A stretch of 64,000 nt of DNA from Nocardia spumae. Its GTDB lineage: Bacteria; Actinomycetota; Actinomycetes; Mycobacteriales; Mycobacteriaceae. Numbering within the stretch: the stretch's first letter is position 1; each line of letters opens with the position of its first letter. Under the pieces are notes generated by a model. The model was not told where the DNA came from. It made no database searches and saw only the letters and a program-made list of their open reading frames with translations. The stretch lies in NCBI RefSeq assembly GCF_020733635.1, contig NZ_JAJFZL010000001.1, forward strand, positions 1,302,001 through 1,366,000, given 5' to 3'. Of the stretch, positions 55,030 through 64,000 are shown piece by piece. A program made the position numbers and the translations under genes.

Positions 55030-55350
55030 ATGTCCTGGATCTATCTGCTGATCGCCGCGGTATTCGAGGTCGCCTTCGCATTGGGCACCAACGCCACCAA
55101 GGGGTTCACCCGGTTGTGGCCGTCGGTGTTCACCCTGGTGGCCGCCGCGGCCGGCATCTTCACGCTGAGCTTGGCGCTACGCACCCTCGATGTCGGGGTC
55201 GGCTACACCATCTGGACCGGCATCGGGGCGATCGGCACCGTCGTACTCGGCGCACTCGTCTACAAGGAGAAGATCACCGCGCCGAAGATGCTCTCGTTCG
55301 CCGCCATCATCGCGGGTGTGCTGGTGCTGCGCCTGGCCGCCGGAGCCTGA
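55030..55350 (+). CDS. Second SMR protein, likely heterodimer partner
   Basis: 106 residues, GGGGAG upstream, 64 bases after the first SMR. Same architecture (AAVFEVAFALGTN with the essential Glu; LDVGVGYTIWTGIGAIG). Paired SMRs such as EbrAB or YkkCD work as heterodimers; the two here are similar but differ in length and tail, consistent with asymmetric pairing. Substrate unknown. Confidence 0.9.
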   Translation: MSWIYLLIAAVFEVAFALGTNATKGFTRLWPSVFTLVAAAAGIFTLSLALRTLDVGVGYTIWTGIGAIGTVVLGALVYKEKITAPKMLSFAAIIAGVLVLRLAAGA

Positions 55351-55386
55351 CCCCCTCGGCTGTGGCGGGAATGGTCGGCGCCGTTG

Positions 55387-56328
55387 TCACGGTGTTGTCG
55401 GCGAACCGAATTCGGCGAGCACCGTGCCGTGTCGGATGACGCCGGAAAGGCCGGGCAGTTCGACCGGCGCCGACCAGGTCCGGAACCCGTCGTAGCTGTC
55501 GCTGTAGAGGTAGCGGCCCTCGGTGTAGGCGTCGAGATAGATGCGATGCCCGCCGTCGGGCAGCACCACCACCGACGGTCCTTCGCGCGGGCCGCCCCAG
55601 CCGGCCCAATCTCCCTCGGCCACAAAGCTGTACGGGCCCAGCGGATTATCGGCCACCGCCAGCTCGATCAGCTTCGTATCCTCGTTCTTCACGAACGCGT
55701 ACAGCCGCCCGTCCAGGCGGACCAGTTGGGTATCGATATAGCCCAGTGAACCCGGACCGCGCGGGCCCAGATTCAGCAGCGGTAGCGGCGGAGCCCAAGC
55801 GGACAGGTCGTGCCCCAGCGGCACCACCAGATGCGGGGTGAAGCCGTGCCCCCAGGTCAGCGAAACGAGGATGCCGACCCGGCCCGCCGCATCGGCATAC
55901 CATTCCGGCGCCCACGCCCCTTCGAGACGGCCCGGTACCAGGATCGGCACCGGCGCCATCGCCGTCCAGGTGATCCGATCGCGACTTCGTGCCACACCGA
56001 TCGAGGTCGCGTCGGGGGCCATCGTGTAGGTGAGGTAGTACCAGCCGTCGGTGTGCAGCAGCACGCTGGGATCGCGTACCAGCCCGTTCCGCGGCGTGTA
56101 CGCACGCTCGGCCACCGGGGTGAACCGGGTGCCGTCGACCGACTCGTACACCGCCATGGTGGAGTCGCTGTGGGCGCGGAACGCGGTCATCGTGTACCGC
56201 GAGGGCACCCGCCGCGGATCGGTACCGACCCCCGGCAACGCCGATTGTGCCCCTGCCGTTCCCGCTGCCAGCAACGGCAGCCCGGCCAGCAATGCGAGTG
56301 CGGACCTGCGTCCCACGGTGATCGCCAT
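55387..56328 (-). CDS. Secreted GH43-like five-bladed beta-propeller protein
   Basis: 313 residues with a Tat-like signal peptide (GRRSALALLAGLPLLAAG...TAGAQSA). Repeated propeller-type motifs RDPSVLLHTDGWYYLTYT, EGAWAPEWYADAAGRVGI, YIDTQLVRLDGRLYAFVKN and EGPSVVVLPDGGHRIYLDAY carry the acidic residues expected in GH43 (arabinanase/xylosidase superfamily). It probably acts on a plant or cell-wall arabinan outside the cell. The start lacks an RBS. Confidence 0.8.
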   Translation of the reverse strand: MAITVGRRSALALLAGLPLLAAGTAGAQSALPGVGTDPRRVPSRYTMTAFRAHSDSTMAVYESVDGTRFTPVAERAYTPRNGLVRDPSVLLHTDGWYYLTYTMAPDATSIGVARSRDRITWTAMAPVPILVPGRLEGAWAPEWYADAAGRVGILVSLTWGHGFTPHLVVPLGHDLSAWAPPLPLLNLGPRGPGSLGYIDTQLVRLDGRLYAFVKNEDTKLIELAVADNPLGPYSFVAEGDWAGWGGPREGPSVVVLPDGGHRIYLDAYTEGRYLYSDSYDGFRTWSAPVELPGLSGVIRHGTVLAEFGSPTTP

Positions 56329-56625
56329 GACCGGCGATTCTGCGGTCCGCGCGCGACGATGCGCCGCAGGCGCGCCGGAAACCGCCGGCCCGATCGACGA
56401 CGCCTGTCCCGACCGCCCGGTCGAGCCGAGTCATCGGCCCCGACGACCCGCCGAAGCATCCGTTGGGCGTGGCGTGGCCGCGAAGCATCGGTGACGTAGT
56501 GGAATCGATGCACAACATGTGCGCAGCTCGGCCCGAACATGACGTGATCCTGCTCTACCCAACTGGCACCGAGGCCGCGGCCGCCCGGCCGGGCCCTCGG
56601 ACAGACCGAGAGGGAGAACTCACTC
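56329..56625. other. Divergent intergenic region
   Basis: About 300 bases between the divergent GH43-like and serine-hydrolase genes. No gene, palindrome or hairpin stood out; it must contain both promoters. Confidence 0.4.
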
Positions 56626-57315
56626 GTGCGGAGAACTCTGGTGGCACCTGTCGCGGCCTTGCTGATAGCGAGTGGTACGGCAACGGCGAGTCCGGTCGAG
56701 GCGGACGAACCGATCGCGATGAACCCGCGCACGTCGTTCGCGATCGTGTCATTGGTTCCCGGAATCGATAGCGGCACAGCCAATTCGGATGAACCACGTC
56801 CTGCCCTGTCGATCATCAAGCTATATCTGGTCGACTATGTCCTGCGCTACGGCGATCGGTCCGCATCGGACCGGCAGCTGGCGCAGCGCGCGATCCAGCT
56901 CTCCGACAGCGATGCCGCGAGCGCGCTGGACAGCAAGTATCCGGGCGCCATCGATGCCACGGCCGCGGAGTTCGGATCGACTGCGACGCGGCGCGGTTCG
57001 TTCTGGGGCGACTCCTACACCAGTGCTAGCGACGTCGCCGGATTCCTCGTCGCCAAGGAGCTCAGCGATCCCGGCTCGCCCATGCTGGTCTGGATGGCCA
57101 CCGCGAGCCCGATCGCCGCGGACGGAACCGCACAGAATTGGGGAACCGCGCGAATGCCGGCGGTGATCGGCAGCAAATGGGGTTGGTCGGACGATCCGGT
57201 CTCCCCGGTCTCCGCGGTCGCCTCGGCCTCGTTCGGCCCGGGCTTCGCGACCGCCGCGTTCACCAACGGTGACGCGGACGACGAGAACGCCGACCTCGCG
57301 GGATTCACACCATGA
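56626..57315 (+). CDS. Secreted serine hydrolase of the beta-lactamase/PBP fold
   Basis: 229 residues, GTG start with GAGGGAGA upstream. Signal peptide to about TASPVEA. SxxK (SIIK near 62-65), then LSDSDAAS in the SxN position, and KWGWSDD in place of the KTG triad. These three motifs define the penicilloyl-serine transferase fold, but the substituted third motif and the short length (about 200 mature residues) suggest a hydrolase or peptidoglycan-related enzyme rather than a true beta-lactamase. Confidence 0.8.
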   Translation: MRRTLVAPVAALLIASGTATASPVEADEPIAMNPRTSFAIVSLVPGIDSGTANSDEPRPALSIIKLYLVDYVLRYGDRSASDRQLAQRAIQLSDSDAASALDSKYPGAIDATAAEFGSTATRRGSFWGDSYTSASDVAGFLVAKELSDPGSPMLVWMATASPIAADGTAQNWGTARMPAVIGSKWGWSDDPVSPVSAVASASFGPGFATAAFTNGDADDENADLAGFTP

Positions 57316-57414
57316 CATCTGTCATGGTCGATCGATGACGAACGGGTCGGGTGCGCGCTCGCCGGTGCGCCTAGCGTCGGTCTGGACATCGGAACAGCCA
57401 GTTCAGGAGCGCAC

Positions 57415-58068
57415 ATGAGTACCACCGCATCCGCCCCCGGAATGGACCGCAAGGTCCTCGCCCGCCAGTTGCTCCGCGACGCCGGGGTGCCGATGGCCGC
57501 CTACTACGGGCTCCACGCCGCCGGAGCGAGCGATGTGGTCGCCCTCAGCGCCGGAACGGTGGTGTCGGGAGCGTTCGTGATCGCCGAGATCGTGCGCAAG
57601 CGCCGGCTCGATCCCTTCGCGGCGGTGATCCTGGCGAGCTTCGCGCTCGGGCTCGTCCTGACCTTCGTCTCCGGCGACGCGCGTTTCGTGGTCGCCAAGG
57701 ACTCCTTCACCACCGCCTTGATCGGAGCTGCGTTCCTGCTCAGCGTGATCGTCGGCAAGCCGCTGATCTACGTGAGCGCGCAACGCGGCATGTCCGCGGA
57801 CGCGGCGACGGCCTTCCAGGAGCGGTACCGCACTCGCCCGCAGATGCGGCGTGTGCTCAACCTGCTGAGCATCGTCTGGGGCGCCGGGCTGTGTCTCGAA
57901 GCCGCGCTGCGGCTGGTGCTGGTCTATCAGCTGCCCATCCCGACCATGGTGTGGCTGTCCACCGTGATGATGGTGGTCACCTTCGGTGTACTGATCGCGA
58001 TCACGATCGCGGTGGTCCGGCGGGCCCGCGGTCAGAACGCGGCACAGCCCGCCACCGTCACCGTCTGA
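57415..58068 (+). CDS. VC0807-like multi-helix membrane protein
   Basis: 217 residues, AGGAG upstream. Six or seven hydrophobic helices, with SFALGLVLTFVSGDARFVVAKDSFTTALIG in the centre and a KPLIYVS motif, resembling the VC0807 family (distantly like intracellular septation protein A). Function is not established. Convergent with the diguanylate cyclase gene. Confidence 0.8.
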   Translation: MSTTASAPGMDRKVLARQLLRDAGVPMAAYYGLHAAGASDVVALSAGTVVSGAFVIAEIVRKRRLDPFAAVILASFALGLVLTFVSGDARFVVAKDSFTTALIGAAFLLSVIVGKPLIYVSAQRGMSADAATAFQERYRTRPQMRRVLNLLSIVWGAGLCLEAALRLVLVYQLPIPTMVWLSTVMMVVTFGVLIAITIAVVRRARGQNAAQPATVTV

Positions 58069-58086
58069 TCCGCGGCTATCGCCTGT

Positions 58087-59358
58087 CTACTGTCCGGTCG
58101 AGGGGCGGCTGTCGGTGCGGTGCAGCACCCAGGTGCCACGGCCGGCGGCCTTGGCGCGGTACAGGCCGATATCGGCGTCGTTCAACAGTGTTTCGGCCTT
58201 CGCGCCGGCGACCGGGGTGACAACGGCGCCGATGCTGGCCGACAGCGACAGCAGATCGCCGCGACCGATCGGAATCGGGTTTCGCAGCGTGGCGAGCATG
58301 GTCTCGGCGGCCGTGTGGGCCGCTGTGTCGTCGCAGGGCGGCGCGAGCAGGGCGACGAACTCGTCGCCTCCGATGCGGGCCGGCGTGACCGACGGCGAGG
58401 TCAGGGTCGCGTCGAGTCTGCGGCCGACCTCGGCCAGGACGCTGTCTCCCGCGCGATGGCCGTAGCGGTCGTTGATCATCTTGAACTCGTCGAGATCGAG
58501 GAAGCACAAGCCGATGTGATCGTCGGGACGGGCGGCCGCGACGATGGCCTCCAACCGCTCGAGCAGGAAGAGGCGATTCGGCAGACCCGTCAACGGGTCG
58601 TGCCGGGCCTGCCACCACAGTTTCTGTTGCATGGCCCGCCGTTCGGTGATGTCCTCGCCCACCGCGAGCAGCCGCAAGCCACGTCCGCCCACACCGGGCA
58701 CCACGGTCATCGTCCACGCGCCCCAGCAGACGGTGCCGTCGGGACGGCAGAAGCGCCCTTCGAAGCGCTCGGTGCCGTGTTTGCGCCGGTACAGATCGAC
58801 GACGACCTGACGCAGCTTGTCGCGATCATCGGGATGCATCAGGTCCAGACCGGCCACTCCCTGCAGGTCTTCCGGGGTCATCCCGACCATCCGCGCCGTC
58901 GTAGGGTTGGCCTCCAGCGTGATCCCGTCGCTGTCGTAGAGCGCGATAGCCACCGCGGCGTTGTCGAAAAGCACGCGGAAGCGCTGGTCGGCAACTTCCT
59001 CACTGCGGATGTGGACCGCGAGCAACTCGGTACTGTAGCCGCGGGCCAGCTCGCCCAGGAGCGCCCCGAACCGCCGCGCGCGATCCGGCAGCTGGGAGCG
59101 CTCCAGCAAACCGGCCAGCACCGCCGCGGTCGGGGTCATCATGGCGGGAACCGTCAGGTTCGACCGGACCATCTCGACGCCCACGCGATATGCGGGTGAC
59201 GGGTCGAACGACTCGGCGGACAGGGCGGCTTCCAGCTCGACGATCCATCTCGCGGTCGACCGGCGGATGTCGTGCGGCAGAGATGTCGGCACGTCACCGC
59301 AATCGACCAGGGCTGCCGACCAGTCCCGCGCCATGTCGGCAACCTCGCGAGTGTCCAT
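58087..59358 (-). CDS. Diguanylate cyclase with PAS domain
   Basis: 423 residues. N-terminal helical region of about 120 residues, PAS domain about 125-245 (DGITLEANPTTARMVGM, TERFEGRFCRPDGTVCWG), then GGDEF domain with DPLTGLPNRLFLLERL and an intact catalytic motif RIGGDEFVALL. No RxxD inhibitory site five residues upstream, so product feedback is unlikely. It should make c-di-GMP in response to a PAS ligand or redox signal. Confidence 0.92.
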   Translation of the reverse strand: MDTREVADMARDWSAALVDCGDVPTSLPHDIRRSTARWIVELEAALSAESFDPSPAYRVGVEMVRSNLTVPAMMTPTAAVLAGLLERSQLPDRARRFGALLGELARGYSTELLAVHIRSEEVADQRFRVLFDNAAVAIALYDSDGITLEANPTTARMVGMTPEDLQGVAGLDLMHPDDRDKLRQVVVDLYRRKHGTERFEGRFCRPDGTVCWGAWTMTVVPGVGGRGLRLLAVGEDITERRAMQQKLWWQARHDPLTGLPNRLFLLERLEAIVAAARPDDHIGLCFLDLDEFKMINDRYGHRAGDSVLAEVGRRLDATLTSPSVTPARIGGDEFVALLAPPCDDTAAHTAAETMLATLRNPIPIGRGDLLSLSASIGAVVTPVAGAKAETLLNDADIGLYRAKAAGRGTWVLHRTDSRPSTGQ

Positions 59359-59644
59359 CCGCGAGGACCTTCCTCCATTGCCGGACCCGGCGGTCCGGCA
59401 CAGACGACCCTCCCCGTTCGCTCACAGTCAGCCTACGAGAGAACGGGCGCGCCCGGGCCGACACCGCCCACCCGGTACGAATCGGATCGGCAATACCGGG
59501 TCGGTGGCGGGGCACGCCGGGGCGCCGAGAGGGCGAGGGTTGCCGGGCCGAGCGCACGCCGACCGCGGGGCGGGCCGGTATCGGTATCGGTGTCGGTGCG
59601 GGGAGCGGGCGTGGGTACGGTGAACGGCGAGGAGGTGGCCGGCG

Positions 59645-60295
59645 GTGGATGGGCAGATGGCGCGGGCCAGGCAGGAACGGCGGCGCGTGATCGTGGCCGC
59701 CGCGGCGGGATTGTTCGCCGCCTGCGGTTACCGCGCAGCGAGTATGGATGAGATCGCGTGCCGGGCCGGGATCAGCAAACCGGTGCTGTACAAGTCGTTT
59801 TCGAGCAAGCTGGAGCTGTATCTGGTGGTCCTGCACGACGCGGTGCAGGTGCTGGAGGAGACGCTCACCGAGGCACTCGATCGCGCGCAGGGGATGCGTG
59901 CCATCGTGGCGGCGACGGTATCCGCGGTGTTCGACTTCGCCGATATCCATCCGCGCAGTGCCGCCCTGCTGGCCGGCGCCGCGGTCGTCGACGAACCGTC
60001 TGCGCAGCGCATGGCGCACCAGGCCGCGACGATCTGCACCGATACCGTCTCGCGAGCGCTCACGCCGTATGCCTTGCCCCAGGCCGAGTACGGCTGGCTG
60101 ATCACGGCCGAATTGGTGGCGATCGCTCAGTCGTGCGCACGGGACTGGGCGGCCACCGGCAAGCCGCTGCCCAAGAACGAAGCCGTCGCGACGACCGCGA
60201 GCTTGTGCTGGTCCGGCCTCGCCGGAGTACAACTGGCACCGAACCGCATGGCTCCCGTCGGCGATGCCTTCCCGGCCTCCGACGCCAGGACATAG
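59645..60295 (+). CDS. TetR-family transcriptional regulator
   Basis: 216 residues from GTG 59645; ATG at 59657 (MARARQERR) is a good alternative. The helix-turn-helix is ASMDEIACRAGISKPVLYKSF. Upstream DNA (59580-59600) contains short TATCGGTA-type repeats. The target is unknown; the nearest genes are divergent or convergent. Confidence 0.9.
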   Translation: MDGQMARARQERRRVIVAAAAGLFAACGYRAASMDEIACRAGISKPVLYKSFSSKLELYLVVLHDAVQVLEETLTEALDRAQGMRAIVAATVSAVFDFADIHPRSAALLAGAAVVDEPSAQRMAHQAATICTDTVSRALTPYALPQAEYGWLITAELVAIAQSCARDWAATGKPLPKNEAVATTASLCWSGLAGVQLAPNRMAPVGDAFPASDART

Positions 60296-60329
60296 ACGGC
60301 GTCGGTGATAGCGGCTCCCGCGGACGGCG

Positions 60330-60620
60330 TCAGCTCGACGGTTGCGGGATGGCGTACATGCGGCCGTGCAGAACACCGAACTCGACCCGGCAGGGGAATA
60401 CCGGCAACTCGTCGATCGCCGTATGACGGCCGTGCGTGGCCAGCATGGTGATCGCCCAGTCCCGCAGTGGGGCGGGCAGCTGCCGGCGAGTGCCGTCGGC
60501 CAGCTCGAGGTACAGGTCGGCGACGCCGATGGGGTCGTGGATACCGATACCGGCCACATCCAGGACGACACCGGTGTCGGACGCGGACGCCACCACGGGC
60601 GGATCGAATGCGGGATCCAT
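60330..60620 (-). CDS. Small hypothetical protein
   Basis: 96 residues with VVLDVAGIGIHDPIGVADLYLELADGTRRQLPAPLRDWAITMLATHGR, a beta-rich opening and ordinary codon use. Convergent with the TetR gene. No family recognised; supported only by composition and length. Confidence 0.55.
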   Translation of the reverse strand: MDPAFDPPVVASASDTGVVLDVAGIGIHDPIGVADLYLELADGTRRQLPAPLRDWAITMLATHGRHTAIDELPVFPCRVEFGVLHGRMYAIPQPSS

Positions 60621-60828
60621 TCTGGCAACCTATCCGCGAATCCCGCGGGAACAGGACATTCACGACTTCGTGTCGGCGAAACGAGCGGTATCGGTTCCGG
60701 CACGGCCCGCGTGGGTCGGCGTCGTCGCCCACCCGGTGGGCCACCTGTGAGCGGGGCGGACAACGGGTCAGCGGATGTGTCAGGTGAGTGTCAGGTCGCT
60801 ATCAGCCGGTCCCGTGAGAGTTGTCCGC

Positions 60829-61656
60829 ATGAGCATCGCAGCGAAGAAGTTCCGCAAGACCTCGTCGGAGTGGTCCGGTTTCGTGCCGGTCGAGGACTCC
60901 GCCCTGGCCGTCACCGACACCGGTGGTTCCGGTATTCCGGTGATCTATCTCAACGGTCAGTTCGCCACTCGGGGGTATTGGCGGCGGGTCGTCGCCGCGC
61001 TCGGGTCCGACTATCGGCACATCACCTACGACGAGCGGGCGCGCGGTAAATCGAAGCGTTCAGCGGACTATTCCTTCGAGGCGGCCGTTCGGGACGTCGA
61101 CGCCGTGCTCGCGGCCCGGGGCGTGGATCGGGCCCTGGTGGTGGGGTGGTCGTATGGTGCGGTCGTCGCGGCGCACTGGGTCGCCCGGAATCCGGACCGG
61201 GCCCTGGGCGCGGTCATGGTCGACGGCGCGTTCCCGTACGACTGGCTCGACGCGGCCATGGAACAGCGCATCCGCAAGCTGTTCCGGCGACTGAACCTGT
61301 TCATGCCGCTGCTGCGCCCGACGGGGCTCACGCCTCGGATGACCGCCGCGCAGATGGCCGAGAGCAATATCGAGCTCGGGAAGCTCTCTCGTGAGCGTGA
61401 GCTCGGCCCCGTTCTGGACGCCCTCACCGTCCCGGTGCGCTATGTGGTGGCGTCGGGGACGTCGCTGGGCAGCCGCGACGACGAGCAGGAACGCATCCGC
61501 ACCAGCCTCGACACACTGTGCGCCGGTAATCCCAACATCCGCAGCACCAAGGTCGCCAGCAATCACGGCGCCATCCTGTGCAAGGATTTCCGCGCCATCG
61601 CCGACGCCGTCGCGGATGTCGCCGCCGTCGACCCGCACGACTCGTCGAGCCGATAG
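60829..61656 (+). CDS. Alpha/beta hydrolase
   Basis: 275 residues from ATG 60829 (MSIAAKKF); a longer in-frame start at 60775 lacks an RBS. Oxyanion segment YLNGQFATRGYWRRV, DERARGKS, nucleophile elbow GWSYGAVVAAHWVA, and SNHGAIL with the catalytic His. Epoxide-hydrolase or lipase-like fold. Substrate unknown. Confidence 0.88.
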   Translation: MSIAAKKFRKTSSEWSGFVPVEDSALAVTDTGGSGIPVIYLNGQFATRGYWRRVVAALGSDYRHITYDERARGKSKRSADYSFEAAVRDVDAVLAARGVDRALVVGWSYGAVVAAHWVARNPDRALGAVMVDGAFPYDWLDAAMEQRIRKLFRRLNLFMPLLRPTGLTPRMTAAQMAESNIELGKLSRERELGPVLDALTVPVRYVVASGTSLGSRDDEQERIRTSLDTLCAGNPNIRSTKVASNHGAILCKDFRAIADAVADVAAVDPHDSSSR

Positions 61657-61941
61657 CCCGGGGCCTCAACGACACGCCACCACCCGCCTACGCGTCATGC
61701 CGGGCGGGTTCACCCGGGTGGACCTCATCAGTGCCGTCACCCCACGGCTCGGGCCCACGATGCGCATCGGCTTCGAATGGAACGCGACCAGTCGCGCCCA
61801 GCGGCGCATCGACAGCGACGACCACATCCAGGTGCACGGCCCCGGACACGGCCAACCGCCCGACGTCAGGACACCTGGGCCCGCCGCCCGGACCGTGACA
61901 TCGGGAATCGGCCGATCCGCGGCCGAGGCAGGGGCGCCGAT

Positions 61942-62287
61942 ATGACGCACGACAACACCCAGAGGCATCGGGAGGAGAGTCCAGCGCGGTCGACGAGCAA
62001 GCGCCGCGACTGCGGCTGAAACCGGGTTCGGCGAAGACCGGCTACGTCGACGGGGCCTGGTGGCCGCGCAGCGACGCTCTCGCGGCCGAGTTGCCTGGGC
62101 TGCTGGCGAGCGCGCCCAGCGATCTGGTCATCGACGGGCTGGCCGTGCACCTCGAAGGCCGACGCAGCGGCACCCCGGTGGTTATGGTGGCGGCCATTGG
62201 CGTGCTGTGCTCGTTATCGAGTTGTGGAAGCCGTCGAATGGGCGCCTGTGTGCGCAACGGAAACCCGGTCGGTACAGGTGCCGGTGA
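61942..62287 (+). pseudogene. Remnant of a DUF5994-like gene
   Basis: ATG 61942 begins MTHDNTQRHREESPA and then stops out of frame, while the +2 frame continues with APRLRLKPGSAKTGYVDGAW and WPRSDALAAELPGLLASAPS, the signature opening of DUF5994 proteins. A 2-base insertion or 1-base deletion near 61986 explains the shift. Downstream, LVIDGLAVHLEGRRS suggests the later part of the family follows with an internal deletion, then the frame degenerates and runs into the convergent EAL gene at 62288. Best read as a decayed gene; a sequencing error at the first shift is possible. Confidence 0.6.
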
Positions 62288-64000
62288 TCACTGCTCGTTG
62301 TGCGCGGCTGTGCCGCGCTGCGTGGCGAGTTCGTCGAGGATCGCCTGCACGGTTTGGGGGCCGCTGTAGTGGTAGCCCTGCACGAGCGAGAAGCCGAGGT
62401 CGGTGAGCACTGCCGCTTGGTGCGCGGTCTCGACCCCTTCGGCGATGACCTCCATGTCGAGCGCGGTGCTGAGCGCCTTGATCACCCCGAGCAGCGGTGG
62501 CGCGGGTGAGTCCGCGGTGATCGCCGCGACGAAGGACCGGTCCACCTTGAGGATGTCCGCTGGAATGGCGGCCAGCCTGCTCAACGATGAGTAACCGGTG
62601 CCGAAGTCGTCGATAGCGATACGTACGCCGGCGTTCCGCAAGGCGCTCAGGTTGTCGATCGCGTTCGGTGACTCGGCCTCCAACTGCGTCTCGGTGACCT
62701 CGAGCACCAGCTGCCCAGCGTGCCAGCCGGTGCTGCGCAGAGTACTCCGTACCCGATCGCCGTAATCGCTGTCGGCCAGCTCCAGACCGCTGACATTGAC
62801 GTTCAGCGTGAGGTCGAGATCTGCGACAGTTCTCCGCAGCGCGACTGCGTCCACACAGGCCCGGCGTAGTACGGCCTGGCCCAGGGCGGCAATCAAGTTG
62901 TACTCCTCCGCGGCGCGGATCACCTCGATCGTGCCGAGGCCAGGCTCGGTGGCCGAAGACCAGCGCAGCAACGCCTCCACACCGACCACCTTGTCGCCGA
63001 GCGGCAGGCTGACGATCGGCTGGTACCGGACTTCCAGGTTGTTGTCTCCCGCGATGGCCCGGCGCAGTTCCTCAGCCAGGGCAACGCGCTGCCCGGATTC
63101 CAGCCTGGTCTGGTTGGGACCTGCCTGCTTGGCCCGATACCGGCCCACATCGGCCCGGCTGACCAGCATCGACGCCGGTTCACGCGGCTGCCATGACGTG
63201 ACGCCGGCGGAGCAGCCGGTAGTTGTCGCCGCGCGCATGCGGTCGGTGAGCCCGACCGCGGCCCGTTCGGTCGTGTCCGGCAGCAGCACCGCGAACAGGT
63301 CGCCACCGAGCCGGGCCAGCGTCTGTTCCGGCGTCAACAGCTCACTCCAGGTGTCGGCGACGTGCTGCAGCACCGCATCACCCGTGGGCTGGTCGAGGTG
63401 GCCGTTGTCGTCCGTCTGGAAGCGGTCCAGGTCGGCCAACACCAGCGCGGGGCGTTGGCCGAGCCGCCCGGCCTTGGCGATCTCGGCGTTCAGCAACCGA
63501 TCGAAACCGCGCCGATTGAGCAGGCCGGTAAGCAGATCGATGTCGGCTTCTGCGGCTCGGCGGGCCACAATCGTGACCACCACACCGACCATCACGGTCA
63601 CCCCGGCCGCGATCACCCCGGTCCACCATTGCAGGTGCTCGCGAGTGCCCAACACCGCCATGCAGCACACCACGGCGAACCCGATCTCCAGGCCGGTGAC
63701 GTACGTGCTGAAGAAGAACGCGGCATCGCACGCAACGAACACGTATATCGACGACAGTGTGACCGCGGCGGTATCGCCGGGGAGCCAATGAATGGCAACG
63801 GTGATCAGCACGGTCCCGAGCGATACCAAGATCGGGTGCGCGCGCACCGGCATCCGCTCACCCACCAGATACACCAGGATGCCGGTGAGCACCGCGACCA
63901 GCGCTGCCCCGAACACGACCGCGCGACTACCCGGCCCGTCGCCTGTCAGTGCGGTCACCACGGCAGCGAGCAGTCCGCCGACGAAAAAGAAAGCCCCGGT
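62288..64000 (-). CDS. GGDEF-EAL protein, membrane-anchored; degenerate GGDEF (5' end outside window)
   Basis: The frame is open to base 64000, where a hydrophobic helix (AFFFVGGLLAAVV) is being read, so the true start is beyond the window; visible starts include GTG 63961. Several membrane helices span the first ~130 visible residues. The GGDEF domain has GGDLF, losing the catalytic Glu, so it is unlikely to make c-di-GMP. The EAL domain is intact: VEALLRW, NVNVSGLEL, IDDFGTGYSSL, LKVDRSFV, AEGVET. The protein is predicted to be a c-di-GMP phosphodiesterase, perhaps with GTP-activated GGDEF. Confidence 0.9.
   Translation of the reverse strand, partial: TGAFFFVGGLLAAVVTALTGDGPGSRAVVFGAALVAVLTGILVYLVGERMPVRAHPILVSLGTVLITVAIHWLPGDTAAVTLSSIYVFVACDAAFFFSTYVTGLEIGFAVVCCMAVLGTREHLQWWTGVIAAGVTVMVGVVVTIVARRAAEADIDLLTGLLNRRGFDRLLNAEIAKAGRLGQRPALVLADLDRFQTDDNGHLDQPTGDAVLQHVADTWSELLTPEQTLARLGGDLFAVLLPDTTERAAVGLTDRMRAATTTGCSAGVTSWQPREPASMLVSRADVGRYRAKQAGPNQTRLESGQRVALAEELRRAIAGDNNLEVRYQPIVSLPLGDKVVGVEALLRWSSATEPGLGTIEVIRAAEEYNLIAALGQAVLRRACVDAVALRRTVADLDLTLNVNVSGLELADSDYGDRVRSTLRSTGWHAGQLVLEVTETQLEAESPNAIDNLSALRNAGVRIAIDDFGTGYSSLSRLAAIPADILKVDRSFVAAITADSPAPPLLGVIKALSTALDMEVIAEGVETAHQAAVLTDLGFSLVQGYHYSGPQTVQAILDELATQRGTAAHNEQ

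Noticed and set aside
59575..59600. Short CGGTATCGGTATCGGT repeats upstream of a TetR gene
   Set aside because: Degenerate and short; typical of GC-rich intergenic slippage, no clear operator symmetry.

Overview
The window is high-GC actinobacterial DNA. A mycolic-acid-methyltransferase-type gene, a mycobacterial-style F0 gene set with two b-type subunits, and many TetR, MarR, AraC and PadR regulators point to a mycolate-producing actinomycete, most likely Nocardia or a close relative. The genus is inferred; no rRNA or tRNA gene was seen.

Positions 1-20638 are the right part of a biosynthetic cluster read left to right in one tight transcription unit. It holds a NodU/CmcH-type O-carbamoyltransferase (cut by the window edge), an NRPS-PKS hybrid (C remnant-A-T-KS-AT-DH-KR-ACP) whose A domain carries a serine-like code, a short PKS (KS-AT-ACP), a highly reducing PKS (KS-AT-DH-ER-KR-ACP), a KAS III-like protein with a changed triad, and a discrete FabD-like acyltransferase with an unusual C-terminal extension. 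The AT domains of the first two PKS proteins have lost the catalytic serine, while the third PKS and the discrete AT keep it. The likely design is a serine-primed assembly line in which two modules are loaded in trans and one in cis. No thioesterase is visible, and a carbamoylated, amino-acid-primed short polyketide is a reasonable guess for the product.

Positions 20640-26034 hold a self-contained TetR operon with three tandem palindromic operators over its promoter, a small Cys-containing protein, an AraC-type regulator, and a FUSC-type exporter overlapping its MarR regulator. Positions 26082-30600 hold a GT4 glycosyltransferase and an F0-only ATP synthase set (atpI, atpB, atpE, atpF and a b' gene ending exactly where mycobacterial b-delta fusions continue into delta). 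No F1 gene follows. A sirtuin and a four-repeat membrane protein come next, then a two-component pair whose convergent genes share one CTAG for both stop codons, a GPP34 protein, a lipoprotein, an alpha/beta hydrolase with a Cys nucleophile, a DoxX protein and a small secreted protein.

Positions 38424-47779 look like a catabolic island: zinc-independent quinone oxidoreductase, TauD-type dioxygenase, beta-keto acid cleavage enzyme (DUF849), a small hydrolase, both subunits of a 3-oxoacid CoA-transferase, and an acyl-CoA synthetase broken by a one-base frameshift, flanked by an AraC-type regulator and an MFS transporter. A beta-keto acid could be cleaved to acetoacetate and passed to CoA by the transferase.

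The remainder (47788-64000) is a set of small unlinked units: membrane and secreted proteins, an acyl-ACP thioesterase, a PadR unit with four CTAGT boxes at an exact 15-bp pitch, a mycolate-type methyltransferase, a MarR and paired SMR transporters, a GH43-like secreted protein, a beta-lactamase-fold protein, a diguanylate cyclase, a TetR regulator, an alpha/beta hydrolase, a DUF5994-like gene remnant, and a GGDEF-EAL protein with a degenerate GGDEF motif that runs off the right edge.
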